Shown here piece by piece: positions 31,833 to 38,765 of a stretch of 42,879 nt of DNA. Numbering within the stretch: position 1 is the stretch's first letter; each line of letters begins with the position of its first letter. A model generated the notes under the pieces. The model was not told the origin of the DNA and searched no databases. It saw only the letters and a list, made by a program, of their open reading frames with translations. Location: the NCBI GenBank assembly GCA_947305005.1, contig CAMZCM010000020.1, positions 1 to 42,879 of the forward strand, in the 5' to 3' direction. A program made the translations under genes and the position numbers. The DNA comes from an uncultured Prevotellaceae bacterium (GTDB lineage: Bacteria; Bacteroidota; Bacteroidia; Bacteroidales; Bacteroidaceae).

Positions 31833-33005
31833 TTATTTCTTGGCAGCTTGGCCGCTCTTCTGATTTCTGTTGTTATTTCTCGGACCTGGCATGAAGGGGT
31901 TGCTCTTCTGCTGAGAGCCAGCCTCTGCGGCAATCTCTCCGAATTCCATATCTTCTACGACCTCAGTGCCGGCTTTGATGCCGCTGGTAATCTCAGTCAT
32001 AGTTCCGTTGCTGACACCTACCTCGACAGGAATAGCCTTGAAGGTCTTTCCTTCGCGAACCCATAGCTTATTGGGTGCCTCGCAGCTCTCAATGGTCTCG
32101 TCTTCGCCAATCAGCTCTTGTCTGGGCGTGAAGCGGAGCGCTTTGGCAGAAACAGTGAGCACATCATTCTTCTCCAATGTGAAGATAGTCACGTTGGCTG
32201 TCAAGCCTGGCATGAGCTTCAAGTCTGCGTTGGGAGCGCTGATGACGACCTGATAGGTGACGACGCTGCTCTCGGTGGTGGGCTGCTGGCGCACCTGTGT
32301 CACAGCGCCTTGGAAGACATCCTGCGGGAAAGCATCAACGGTGAAGCTTACGCGCTGTCCTTCCTTCACTTCGCCTATATCGGCTTCGTCGATGTCGGCA
32401 ATCACGCGCATGTTTGTCAAGTCCTGAGCAATGGTGAAGAGGGTAGGCGTGCTGAAGCTGGCAGCCACGGTCTGTCCTTCTTCCACAGCCTTGTCCAACA
32501 CTACGCCGTTGATGGGAGAAGTGATGGTGGCATAGCCAAGGTCGGTTTCTGCACGCTTCACGCTTTGACGGGCGGTAGTCACCTGCTGCTGTGCCTGGAT
32601 GTATGACAGACGAGCCTGCTCGAAGTCGTTGGCAGAAATCAGGCCTTTGTCATACAGTGCCTTATAGCGCTCATAGTTGGATTTCTGATAGGCGAGGGAA
32701 CTCTCAGCGCTAGTGAGATTGGCACGCTGGCTCTCCAATGTGCTGATCAGATTGGTTCTGTCCAGTTCGGCAATCACTTGTCCGGCTTTGACCTCGGAGT
32801 TGTAATCTACATATATTTTAGATACGATACCGCTGACCTGTGTACCGACCTCCACACTCGTGACAGGCTCAATGGTTCCTGTGGCAGTGACGGTGGTTGA
32901 GATATTGCCTTTCTCAACAACGGTAGTTTCAAATTGGGGTTTGGGCTTGGAACTGCAACCAACCAAGATCAAGCCGATTCCTATAAATAATATATTCTTT
33001 TTCAT
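31833..33005 (-). CDS. MacA-like periplasmic adaptor (HlyD/RND MFP family) lipoprotein
   Basis: This 390-residue adaptor has a lipoprotein signal (LILVGC-SS, lipidated Cys17) and biotinyl-lipoyl-like halves (TVTATGTIEPVTSVEVGTQVSGIVSKIYVDYNSEVKAGQVI and ITSPINGVVLDKAVEEGQTV). A coiled-coil hairpin lies at about 85-150, and beta-barrel and membrane-proximal domains follow. The C-terminus is Gln/Asn/Lys rich (MPGPRNNNRNQKSGQAAKK). It links the inner-membrane MacB-like pump to the TolC-like channel. Its stop lies 4 bp from the ATPase start. Two ATTGTAT heptamers lie directly before its ATG. Confidence 0.94.
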   Translation of the reverse strand: MKKNILFIGIGLILVGCSSKPKPQFETTVVEKGNISTTVTATGTIEPVTSVEVGTQVSGIVSKIYVDYNSEVKAGQVIAELDRTNLISTLESQRANLTSAESSLAYQKSNYERYKALYDKGLISANDFEQARLSYIQAQQQVTTARQSVKRAETDLGYATITSPINGVVLDKAVEEGQTVAASFSTPTLFTIAQDLTNMRVIADIDEADIGEVKEGQRVSFTVDAFPQDVFQGAVTQVRQQPTTESSVVTYQVVISAPNADLKLMPGLTANVTIFTLEKNDVLTVSAKALRFTPRQELIGEDETIESCEAPNKLWVREGKTFKAIPVEVGVSNGTMTEITSGIKAGTEVVEDMEFGEIAAEAGSQQKSNPFMPGPRNNNRNQKSGQAAKK

Positions 33006-33006
33006 A

Positions 33007-33020
33007 ATTGTATATTGTAT
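33007..33020 (-). repeat. Two AT-rich heptamers before the macA-like gene
   Basis: ATTGTAT (33007-33013) and ATTGTAT (33014-33020) are exact tandem copies, 1 nt upstream of the start codon on the minus strand. Confidence 0.55.
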
Positions 33021-33040
33021 TTTTGATGATCAACGGTCAA

Positions 33041-34372
33041 TTACATCTCCATCTCACCGCCCTCGTAGAATTTCAGCAGTTGTGTGTTGAGGATGGTGGT
33101 ATATTTGCTTTGTAGCTTGTTCTGTTGGGCTTGCAGCAGGTTATCGCGTGCCTGTAGCAGATCCACGATGTTTTTCAAACCGGCCTTGAACTGCTCATTG
33201 GTGAGCTCATAGGTGGTCTCCTGACTCTTGACAGCTGCCTGAGCGCTGATGAAGCGTTGCTGGGCGCTAGTCGCATTCAGCCACAGGTTCTCAATGGTGG
33301 AGCCGAGAGCCGTGCGCTTGTCCTGAATATCCAGTGCAGCAGTTGTCTTGGAAATTTTGGCACGGTTGACGTTCGTCTTGTTCCGACGGTTGTCGAGAAT
33401 GGGGATGCTCACACCGAGGCCGATGCTTCCGTTGAGGTTACGCTTAAGCTGTGTTCCGTAGGAGTCTTCGGAAGCGCTGTAGTGACTGTCACCAATGCCA
33501 GCATTGATGCTGATGGAGGGCAGGTAACCACGCTTGGCAATATTCAATTGAACGTCGGCTGCATTCATCTGCAACTCAGCGGCACGGATCTCCGGACGGC
33601 TCGTCAGCGCTTGGTTATACACGGTTTCCTTATCGGGTACAGGGGAGAGTGCCCTGCCGTCCTCCATCTCATCAGCTGCCACGTCAAATGATTGTTCGAT
33701 GCCGAGTTGCAGGAGTTCTTTGAGCTGACGCTTGTAGCCGTCAATTTGTGTCTGGGCATTGACGACATCATATTGTGCGCTGGCATATTGTGCTTCCAGT
33801 TGGGCCACGTCCGCCTTAGCCAGGTCGCCCACCTTCAAGCGTTCTTGTCCGCGCTCCAACTGCTGCTTGGCAGTCTCGGCTAGTTGTTCGTTGACACTCT
33901 TGGCCTCTGTCGTGTATAGGATTTGTACGTAAAGCTGTGCAATCTGTTCCTGAATGCTTTTGAGGCTCTGTTCGGTCTGCACGGCCGTGAGCTCATTCTG
34001 AACACGTTGGGCCTCGATGTTCTTTCGATTGATCCCACCGTCCCATACCGTCCAGTTGGCATTCAGTCCGTATGAACCATTTTCTGTGAGTCTGTTATCT
34101 GTCGAAGTGGCCATTCCGTTCTGCACCATCACGGTTGCTTCCTGAAACGGACGATAACCTAAGCTTTGACTCATGGAAAAAGAAAGAGAAGGGAAGAGAG
34201 CTGCTTTCTTCTGTTTGAGTTGTTCTTCTGCATCGAGCTCAGACAGACGGTTCTTCTGAACCGTAATATTATGCTCGGCTGCATGCTCTAAGCATTGTTT
34301 TAATGTCCACGTCTGCGCCATTGCCGATAGAGGCAGCAGGGCAAGTGTGAAAAGAATCTTCCTTGTGTTCAT
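33041..34372 (-). CDS. TolC-family outer membrane efflux protein
   Basis: This 443-residue protein has a signal peptide (KILFTLALLPLSAMAQ). Two related halves of about 200 residues hold long coiled-coil helices (LKSIQEQIAQLYVQILYTTEAKSV...; QRFISAQAAVKSQETTYELTNEQFKAGLKNIVDLLQARDNLLQAQQNK), the OEP repeat of TolC. It would form a trimeric channel with the MacA-like adaptor. The frame opens at 34456, but ATG 34372 gives the signal peptide and follows the promoter. It is the first gene of its operon, divergent from the DUF5687 gene. Confidence 0.94.
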   Translation of the reverse strand: MNTRKILFTLALLPLSAMAQTWTLKQCLEHAAEHNITVQKNRLSELDAEEQLKQKKAALFPSLSFSMSQSLGYRPFQEATVMVQNGMATSTDNRLTENGSYGLNANWTVWDGGINRKNIEAQRVQNELTAVQTEQSLKSIQEQIAQLYVQILYTTEAKSVNEQLAETAKQQLERGQERLKVGDLAKADVAQLEAQYASAQYDVVNAQTQIDGYKRQLKELLQLGIEQSFDVAADEMEDGRALSPVPDKETVYNQALTSRPEIRAAELQMNAADVQLNIAKRGYLPSISINAGIGDSHYSASEDSYGTQLKRNLNGSIGLGVSIPILDNRRNKTNVNRAKISKTTAALDIQDKRTALGSTIENLWLNATSAQQRFISAQAAVKSQETTYELTNEQFKAGLKNIVDLLQARDNLLQAQQNKLQSKYTTILNTQLLKFYEGGEMEM

Positions 34373-34411
34373 TGATATATTTAATGTATTGAATAATTGC
34401 CTTAAACAGGA

Positions 34412-34419
34412 CAAAGTTA
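34412..34419 (-). promoter_or_regulatory. tolC-operon promoter, -7 element
   Basis: On the minus strand TAACTTTG matches TAnnTTTG and lies 40 bp upstream of the chosen TolC start. No matching -33 box was found. Confidence 0.5.
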
Positions 34420-34493
34420 CGCTTTTTTCCTCTACGAGACCTTTTAGCAAAGGCAAAGTTTAAATGCTTTAAGAGGTTTTAACGGTTCATGTA

Positions 34494-34524
34494 TGTCTTA
34501 CAGTAGAAAAAACAACTACCTTTG
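34494..34524 (+). promoter_or_regulatory. DUF5687 gene promoter
   Basis: TACCTTTG (34517-34524) matches the -7 box, with a partial -33 (TATG at 34492-34495) 21 nt upstream. The start codon follows 20 bp later. Confidence 0.55.
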
Positions 34525-34544
34525 CGTGCAAAATGTGAAGAATC

Positions 34545-35957
34545 ATGATCTCGATTGCCTCTCAAGAACTTTTTCGGTTGTGGTGGATACAGAAGCGGCG
34601 TAGCTTCCGCTGGAAGGACTCTTTTGTCGCGCTTTATCTGGCTGTTCTGTTCGTCGTGATAGTGGTGATGCTTCATTCTGCATTAGCTGCAGAACTGGAC
34701 CGTGCCGCCCTACCGTTTGCATTGAATACGCTTGTCCCTTTATTGGGCATTTGTATCATCCCGTCTGACTTATTGATCAAGTTGTTTTGGCGGCGTTCTC
34801 CTGTTGAGATGGACGACTACCTGCGCTCACGTCCTGTCGCTCCTAAGGACTGGGCTTGGTTGGTACTTCTTGACAGCAAACTGAACTTCATTCAATGGAT
34901 GCTGCCTTTGTCTATGGCGTTTGTGACCGCCTTGTTTATCGGTATCGGATGGGGTGTGCTGACATTCTTTGTTGCTTTCAGTTGTACGCTCTTCAATGCG
35001 TTGATACAGAACTGTTTGCGTCGTGCTCCGAAGAAAATTGATTGTCTGTTTCTGTTCCTCGGCTATCTTGTCTGGCTGGTCTGTATCGTTCTCTTTACGC
35101 TCTTTGCCTTTTTCCGTTTGATGGAGTGGGGTACCGTTGTTATCTCGTTGCTGCTCATTCTCTATAATAGTCTCGTCTGTTATCTCTTGCATCGTTGTTT
35201 CACCCTTATGAAGAGTTACAGTGAAGAGACTCATGTGCCTGTCACCTCAACCGCCCATTCTTTGGGCGCTGTGTCGATGTGGAGCATTGAGTGGATGCAG
35301 CTGCTGCGCAGCAGTCGTTTGCGAACCAGCTTTTTGGTTCTCGCTATCATGCTTCCACTCACAGCCTATCTGCAACAGGTGTCTCCGAGTCCTGATAACT
35401 TTCATGGCCTTGCCATCGATCCTACGTTGCTGTTGAGCATTGCCTTCCCCAGCATCCTTATGGCACAATGGGTGTTAGGCGTTGAGGCTAACTATTTCTC
35501 TGGCATCTGGACCAAGCCTTGGTCTGTTGAAGGCATCTTGCGCCGTAAGTATTATTTCTTTTGTATGATTTGCGTAGCGATGTCGCTCATCATGCTGCCG
35601 GCGGTGATTTGGTTGAATCTCTCGCTTTGGACGCTCATCAGCGTCTTGCTATTCTCTTGTGGTGCTATTCTCTTGCCGATGATGGCTACCTGCTTGTATA
35701 GCAGCCGTATAGACCTATTCGGGAAGGCGTTTTTTAATTATCAGGGAGGTAACAAACAGCTCAATGCAATGTCTTTGCTGATGTTCCTTCCGCTCGGCCT
35801 CTATTTTGTTCTTTATGCTTTTTTGCCTTTGCCCTGGGCTCATCTCGTAGTCAGTCTCATTGGTCTTTTGGCTTTTTCCCTGCATAGCGTTTATATTCAC
35901 TGGATTACAAACATTTGGCATCGTCGCCGTTATGAAATCATGGAAAGATGGAAATAA
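34545..35957 (+). CDS. DUF5687-family polytopic membrane protein (probable ABC permease)
   Basis: This 470-residue protein has about ten hydrophobic segments in two blocks (about 30-200 and 270-460). The middle contains a conserved-looking soluble segment with SPVEMDDYLRSRPVAPKDW near residue 85. The family is known mainly from Bacteroidetes, where it is usually paired with an ABC ATPase. The next gene is such an ATPase and starts 10 bp before this stop, so the two are almost certainly subunits of one transporter. The substrate is unknown. Confidence 0.88.
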   Translation: MISIASQELFRLWWIQKRRSFRWKDSFVALYLAVLFVVIVVMLHSALAAELDRAALPFALNTLVPLLGICIIPSDLLIKLFWRRSPVEMDDYLRSRPVAPKDWAWLVLLDSKLNFIQWMLPLSMAFVTALFIGIGWGVLTFFVAFSCTLFNALIQNCLRRAPKKIDCLFLFLGYLVWLVCIVLFTLFAFFRLMEWGTVVISLLLILYNSLVCYLLHRCFTLMKSYSEETHVPVTSTAHSLGAVSMWSIEWMQLLRSSRLRTSFLVLAIMLPLTAYLQQVSPSPDNFHGLAIDPTLLLSIAFPSILMAQWVLGVEANYFSGIWTKPWSVEGILRRKYYFFCMICVAMSLIMLPAVIWLNLSLWTLISVLLFSCGAILLPMMATCLYSSRIDLFGKAFFNYQGGNKQLNAMSLLMFLPLGLYFVLYAFLPLPWAHLVVSLIGLLAFSLHSVYIHWITNIWHRRRYEIMERWK

Positions 35958-36664
35958 AGATTGAACAACTCAAGAAAGTATATAATGGAAAGGTCGCGCT
36001 GAACCTTCCGGAACTGACCATCAAGAGTGGAGAACTCGTTGGTCTGGTTGGTAATAATGGGGCAGGGAAGACCACCCTCCTTCGTCTGATTCTTGACCTG
36101 ATAAAAGCTGATGAGGGATATGTGCTTTCTGACGGCTTGGATGTATCACAGAACGAGGCATGGAAACACTATACAGGCTCGTTCATCGATGGTCGTTTTC
36201 TCATTGATTTCTACACGCCTGAGGAGTATTTCACTTTCATCGCACATCTTTATGGCATCACTGATGCTCAGCTCCACGAGCGCCTTGAAACGTTCCGTCC
36301 GCTGATGCACGATGAGATTTTAGGCACGCGTAAATTCATACGCGATTTCTCCGAAGGTAACCGTCAGAAAATCGGTATCATTGGAGCGATGATGATACGT
36401 CCAAAGGTGCTTCTTTTGGATGAGCCTTTCAATTATCTTGACCCTTCTTCACAGATGGTTGTGGCTCATCTCATAGAGGAGATGAACCAGACCCTTGGGA
36501 CAACCGTAATCATCTCTTCCCACAACCTTTCTTTTGTATCTGAAATATCCTCACGTGTCCTTCTTCTTGAAAAAGGCTTGTTAATAGAAGATATTATTGA
36601 TAAAGAGGATGTTGCTATAGATAAGTTAAATGCCTACTTTAAGAATGGTGTCGTCCTCTCATAG
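35948..36664 (+). CDS. ABC transporter ATP-binding protein
   Basis: This 238-residue ATPase has Walker A GNNGAGKTT at 35-43, a degenerate signature FSEGNRQK at 134-141, Walker B LLLDEP at 155-160, and the H-loop SSHNLSF. FSEGN in place of LSGGQ is a recognised variant in exporters of the CcmA/drug-export type. It overlaps the DUF5687 gene by 10 bp and ends inside a strong hairpin, so the pair forms a short operon. Confidence 0.94.
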   Translation: MEIKIEQLKKVYNGKVALNLPELTIKSGELVGLVGNNGAGKTTLLRLILDLIKADEGYVLSDGLDVSQNEAWKHYTGSFIDGRFLIDFYTPEEYFTFIAHLYGITDAQLHERLETFRPLMHDEILGTRKFIRDFSEGNRQKIGIIGAMMIRPKVLLLDEPFNYLDPSSQMVVAHLIEEMNQTLGTTVIISSHNLSFVSEISSRVLLLEKGLLIEDIIDKEDVAIDKLNAYFKNGVVLS

Positions 36665-36683
36665 AAAAGAGGGTGACACCATT
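36644..36683 (+). terminator. Hairpin terminator overlapping the ABC ATPase stop
   Basis: AATGGTGTCGTCCTCT (36644-36659) pairs with AGAGGGTGACACCATT (36668-36683) through 16 positions including two wobbles, with an 8-nt loop. It is followed by an AT-rich stretch without a long T-run. Confidence 0.65.
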
Positions 36684-36707
36684 TGAATATTATTAACAAG
36701 TTCTTTT

Positions 36708-36738
36708 ATTGTCGTTCCGCAGAAAAAGCGTACCTTTG
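36708..36738 (+). promoter_or_regulatory. etfB-operon promoter
   Basis: ATTG (36708-36711), 19 nt, then TACCTTTG (36731-36738) has one mismatch from the consensus. It lies 92 bp upstream of etfB. Confidence 0.65.
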
Positions 36739-36799
36739 CAGCGTTTTTAAATAAATAAGGTGTAAAATAACACCCTTTGTGATAAAGGAAGTGAAACGT

Positions 36800-36824
36800 T
36801 AAACGAATAAACGCTAAACGAATA
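36800..36824 (+). repeat. 15-bp-period tandem repeat before etfB
   Basis: TAAACGAATA occurs at 36800-36809 and 36815-36824, two copies with a 15-bp period, 6 bp upstream of the etfB start codon. Confidence 0.5.
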
Positions 36825-36829
36825 GTAAT

Positions 36830-37702
36830 ATGGCATTGAAAATCGTTGTTCTGGCTAAGCAAGTGCCAGACACCCGCAATGTTGGCAAGGACGCTATGAC
36901 TGCCGAAGGTACTGTCAATCGCGCTGCATTGCCAGCAATTTTTAATCCCGAAGACTTGAACGCGCTGGAACAGGCGTTGCGTCTGAAAGAACAGAATCCT
37001 GGATCTACAGTAGGTCTGCTCACGATGGGCCCTCCACGTGCAGGCGAGATCATCCGTCAGGGCTTGTATCGTGGTGCTGACACAGGCTGGCTGCTCACAG
37101 ACCGCTTGTTTGCCGGTGCTGATACCCTTGCAACCTCTTATGCTTTGGCTACTGCCATCAAGAAGATTGGTGATGTAGATATCGTCATCGGCGGTCGTCA
37201 GGCTATTGACGGTGATACCGCTCAGGTAGGTCCTCAGGTGGCTCAGAAGCTGGGCTTGAATCAGGTGACTTATGCTGAGGAAGTGCTCTCTGTGAAGGAT
37301 GGTAAGGCTACCATCAAGCGTGTCATTGACGGTGGCGTTGAGACCGTTGAGGCTCCTCTGCCCGTTGTGATCACCGTGAACGGAAGTGCTGCTCCCTGTC
37401 GTCCCCAGAACGCTAAGCTGGTGATGAAGTACAAGCGCGCTACCTGTCCGATGGAGCGTCCTGCTGAGGGTACAGCATACGACTATCTCTATGAGGAGCG
37501 TCCTGAGCTGACACTGAACCAGTGGAGCGTGGCTGATGTGGATGGTGATGTGAACCAGTGCGGTTTGAGTGGCTCTCCCACCAAGGTGAAGGCTATCAAG
37601 AACATCGCGTTCCAGGCTAAGGAGTCGAAGACTTTGACGGCTTCTGATGCTGATATCGAGGGAATGATCAAAGAATTGTTGGACGAGAAAATCATTGGAT
37701 AA
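36830..37702 (+). CDS. etfB: Electron transfer flavoprotein, beta subunit
   Basis: This 290-residue EtfB has the usual start LKIVVLAKQVPDTRNV and the later signature VDIVIGGRQAIDGDTAQVGPQVAQKLG near 120-150. The beta subunit binds AMP or a second FAD and passes electrons with EtfA. It has its own promoter, is followed by etfA after 6 bp, and then by an acyl-CoA dehydrogenase, which should reduce or be reduced by this flavoprotein. The long stop-free minus-strand frame across it is a codon-bias shadow. Confidence 0.95.
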   Translation: MALKIVVLAKQVPDTRNVGKDAMTAEGTVNRAALPAIFNPEDLNALEQALRLKEQNPGSTVGLLTMGPPRAGEIIRQGLYRGADTGWLLTDRLFAGADTLATSYALATAIKKIGDVDIVIGGRQAIDGDTAQVGPQVAQKLGLNQVTYAEEVLSVKDGKATIKRVIDGGVETVEAPLPVVITVNGSAAPCRPQNAKLVMKYKRATCPMERPAEGTAYDYLYEERPELTLNQWSVADVDGDVNQCGLSGSPTKVKAIKNIAFQAKESKTLTASDADIEGMIKELLDEKIIG

Positions 37703-37708
37703 CGAGAT

Positions 37709-38734
37709 ATGGCTAATAACGTATTTGTATATTGCGAAATTGAAGGTACTCAAGTACAGGAAGTATCTCAGGAGCTGCTGACCAAGGGTCGCAAGCTCGC
37801 CAATACATTGGGTGTTGAGCTCCACGCTGTGGTGGCTGGCACGGGCATCAAGGGTAAGGTTGAAGACCAGATCCTGCCTTTCGGTGTTGACAAACTCTTT
37901 GTCTTCGACGGCAAGGACCTGTTCCCTTACACCAGCGCTCCCCACACCGATATCCTCGTGAACCTCTTCAAGGAGGAGCAACCTCAGATCTGTCTGATGG
38001 GTGCTACCGTGATTGGTCGTGACCTCGGTCCCCGTGTCTCTTCCTCACTCACCAGCGGCCTTACCGCCGACTGCACAGAGTTGGAGATTGGTCCGTATGA
38101 GGACAAAAAGAACGACAAGGTCTATGACAACCTGTTGTATCAGATTCGTCCCGCCTTCGGTGGTAACATCGTGGCTACCATCGTGAACCCCGAACATCGT
38201 CCCCAGATGGCTACCGTCCGTTCTGGTGTGATGCAGAAGGCTATCTATGAAGGCAAGGCTAAGGGCGAAGTTGTTTATCCTGAGGTCAGCAAATATGTCT
38301 CTCCCGAAGCGTATGTTGTGAAAGTCCTCGACCACCACGTAGAAGCTGCCAAGCACAACCTCAAAGGTTCTCCCATTGTGGTTGCCGGTGGTTACGGTGT
38401 CGGTTCCAAGGAAGGTTTCGACCAACTCTTCCAACTCGCTAAAGTCCTTCACGGCGAGGTGGGTGGCTCTCGTGCTGCTGTAGATGCAGGATGGATTGAC
38501 CACGACCGTCAGATTGGTCAGACGGGTGTCACCGTTCACCCGAAGGTGTATATCGCTTGCGGTATCTCTGGTCAGATCCAGCACATCGCTGGTATGCAGG
38601 ACTCCGGCATCATTATCTCTGTCAACTCTGACCCCGATGCCCCCATCAATCGCATCGCTGACTACGTCATCGTTGGCACCGTAGAGGAAGTAGTTCCCAA
38701 GCTCATTAAATACTATAAGCAGAACAGCAAATAG
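37709..38734 (+). CDS. etfA: Electron transfer flavoprotein, alpha subunit
   Basis: This 341-residue EtfA has the C-terminal FAD-binding region GSKEGFDQLFQLAKVLHGEVGGSRAAVDAGW and CGISGQIQHIAGMQDSGIIISVNSDPDAPI, characteristic of the family. It forms a heterodimer with the etfB product. It starts 6 bp after etfB and 31 bp precede the dehydrogenase start, so the three genes form one operon. No separate regulatory site was seen apart from the tandem repeat before the dehydrogenase. Confidence 0.96.
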   Translation: MANNVFVYCEIEGTQVQEVSQELLTKGRKLANTLGVELHAVVAGTGIKGKVEDQILPFGVDKLFVFDGKDLFPYTSAPHTDILVNLFKEEQPQICLMGATVIGRDLGPRVSSSLTSGLTADCTELEIGPYEDKKNDKVYDNLLYQIRPAFGGNIVATIVNPEHRPQMATVRSGVMQKAIYEGKAKGEVVYPEVSKYVSPEAYVVKVLDHHVEAAKHNLKGSPIVVAGGYGVGSKEGFDQLFQLAKVLHGEVGGSRAAVDAGWIDHDRQIGQTGVTVHPKVYIACGISGQIQHIAGMQDSGIIISVNSDPDAPINRIADYVIVGTVEEVVPKLIKYYKQNSK

Positions 38735-38762
38735 TAAATTGTAAATCGTAAAATAGTAAATT
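38734..38762 (+). repeat. AT-rich heptamer tandem repeat before the acyl-CoA dehydrogenase
   Basis: GTAAATT, GTAAATC, GTAAAATA and GTAAATT follow each other at 38734-38762, ending 3 bp before the start codon. The first 16 nt are identical to the element before cstA at 14858-14873. Confidence 0.75.
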
Positions 38763-38765
38763 AGA

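Noticed and set aside
36659..37981. 440-residue minus-strand ORF
   Set aside because: It is antisense to etfB and etfA and exists only because of their codon bias. The protein is Ser/His/Leu-rich with no recognisable domain.
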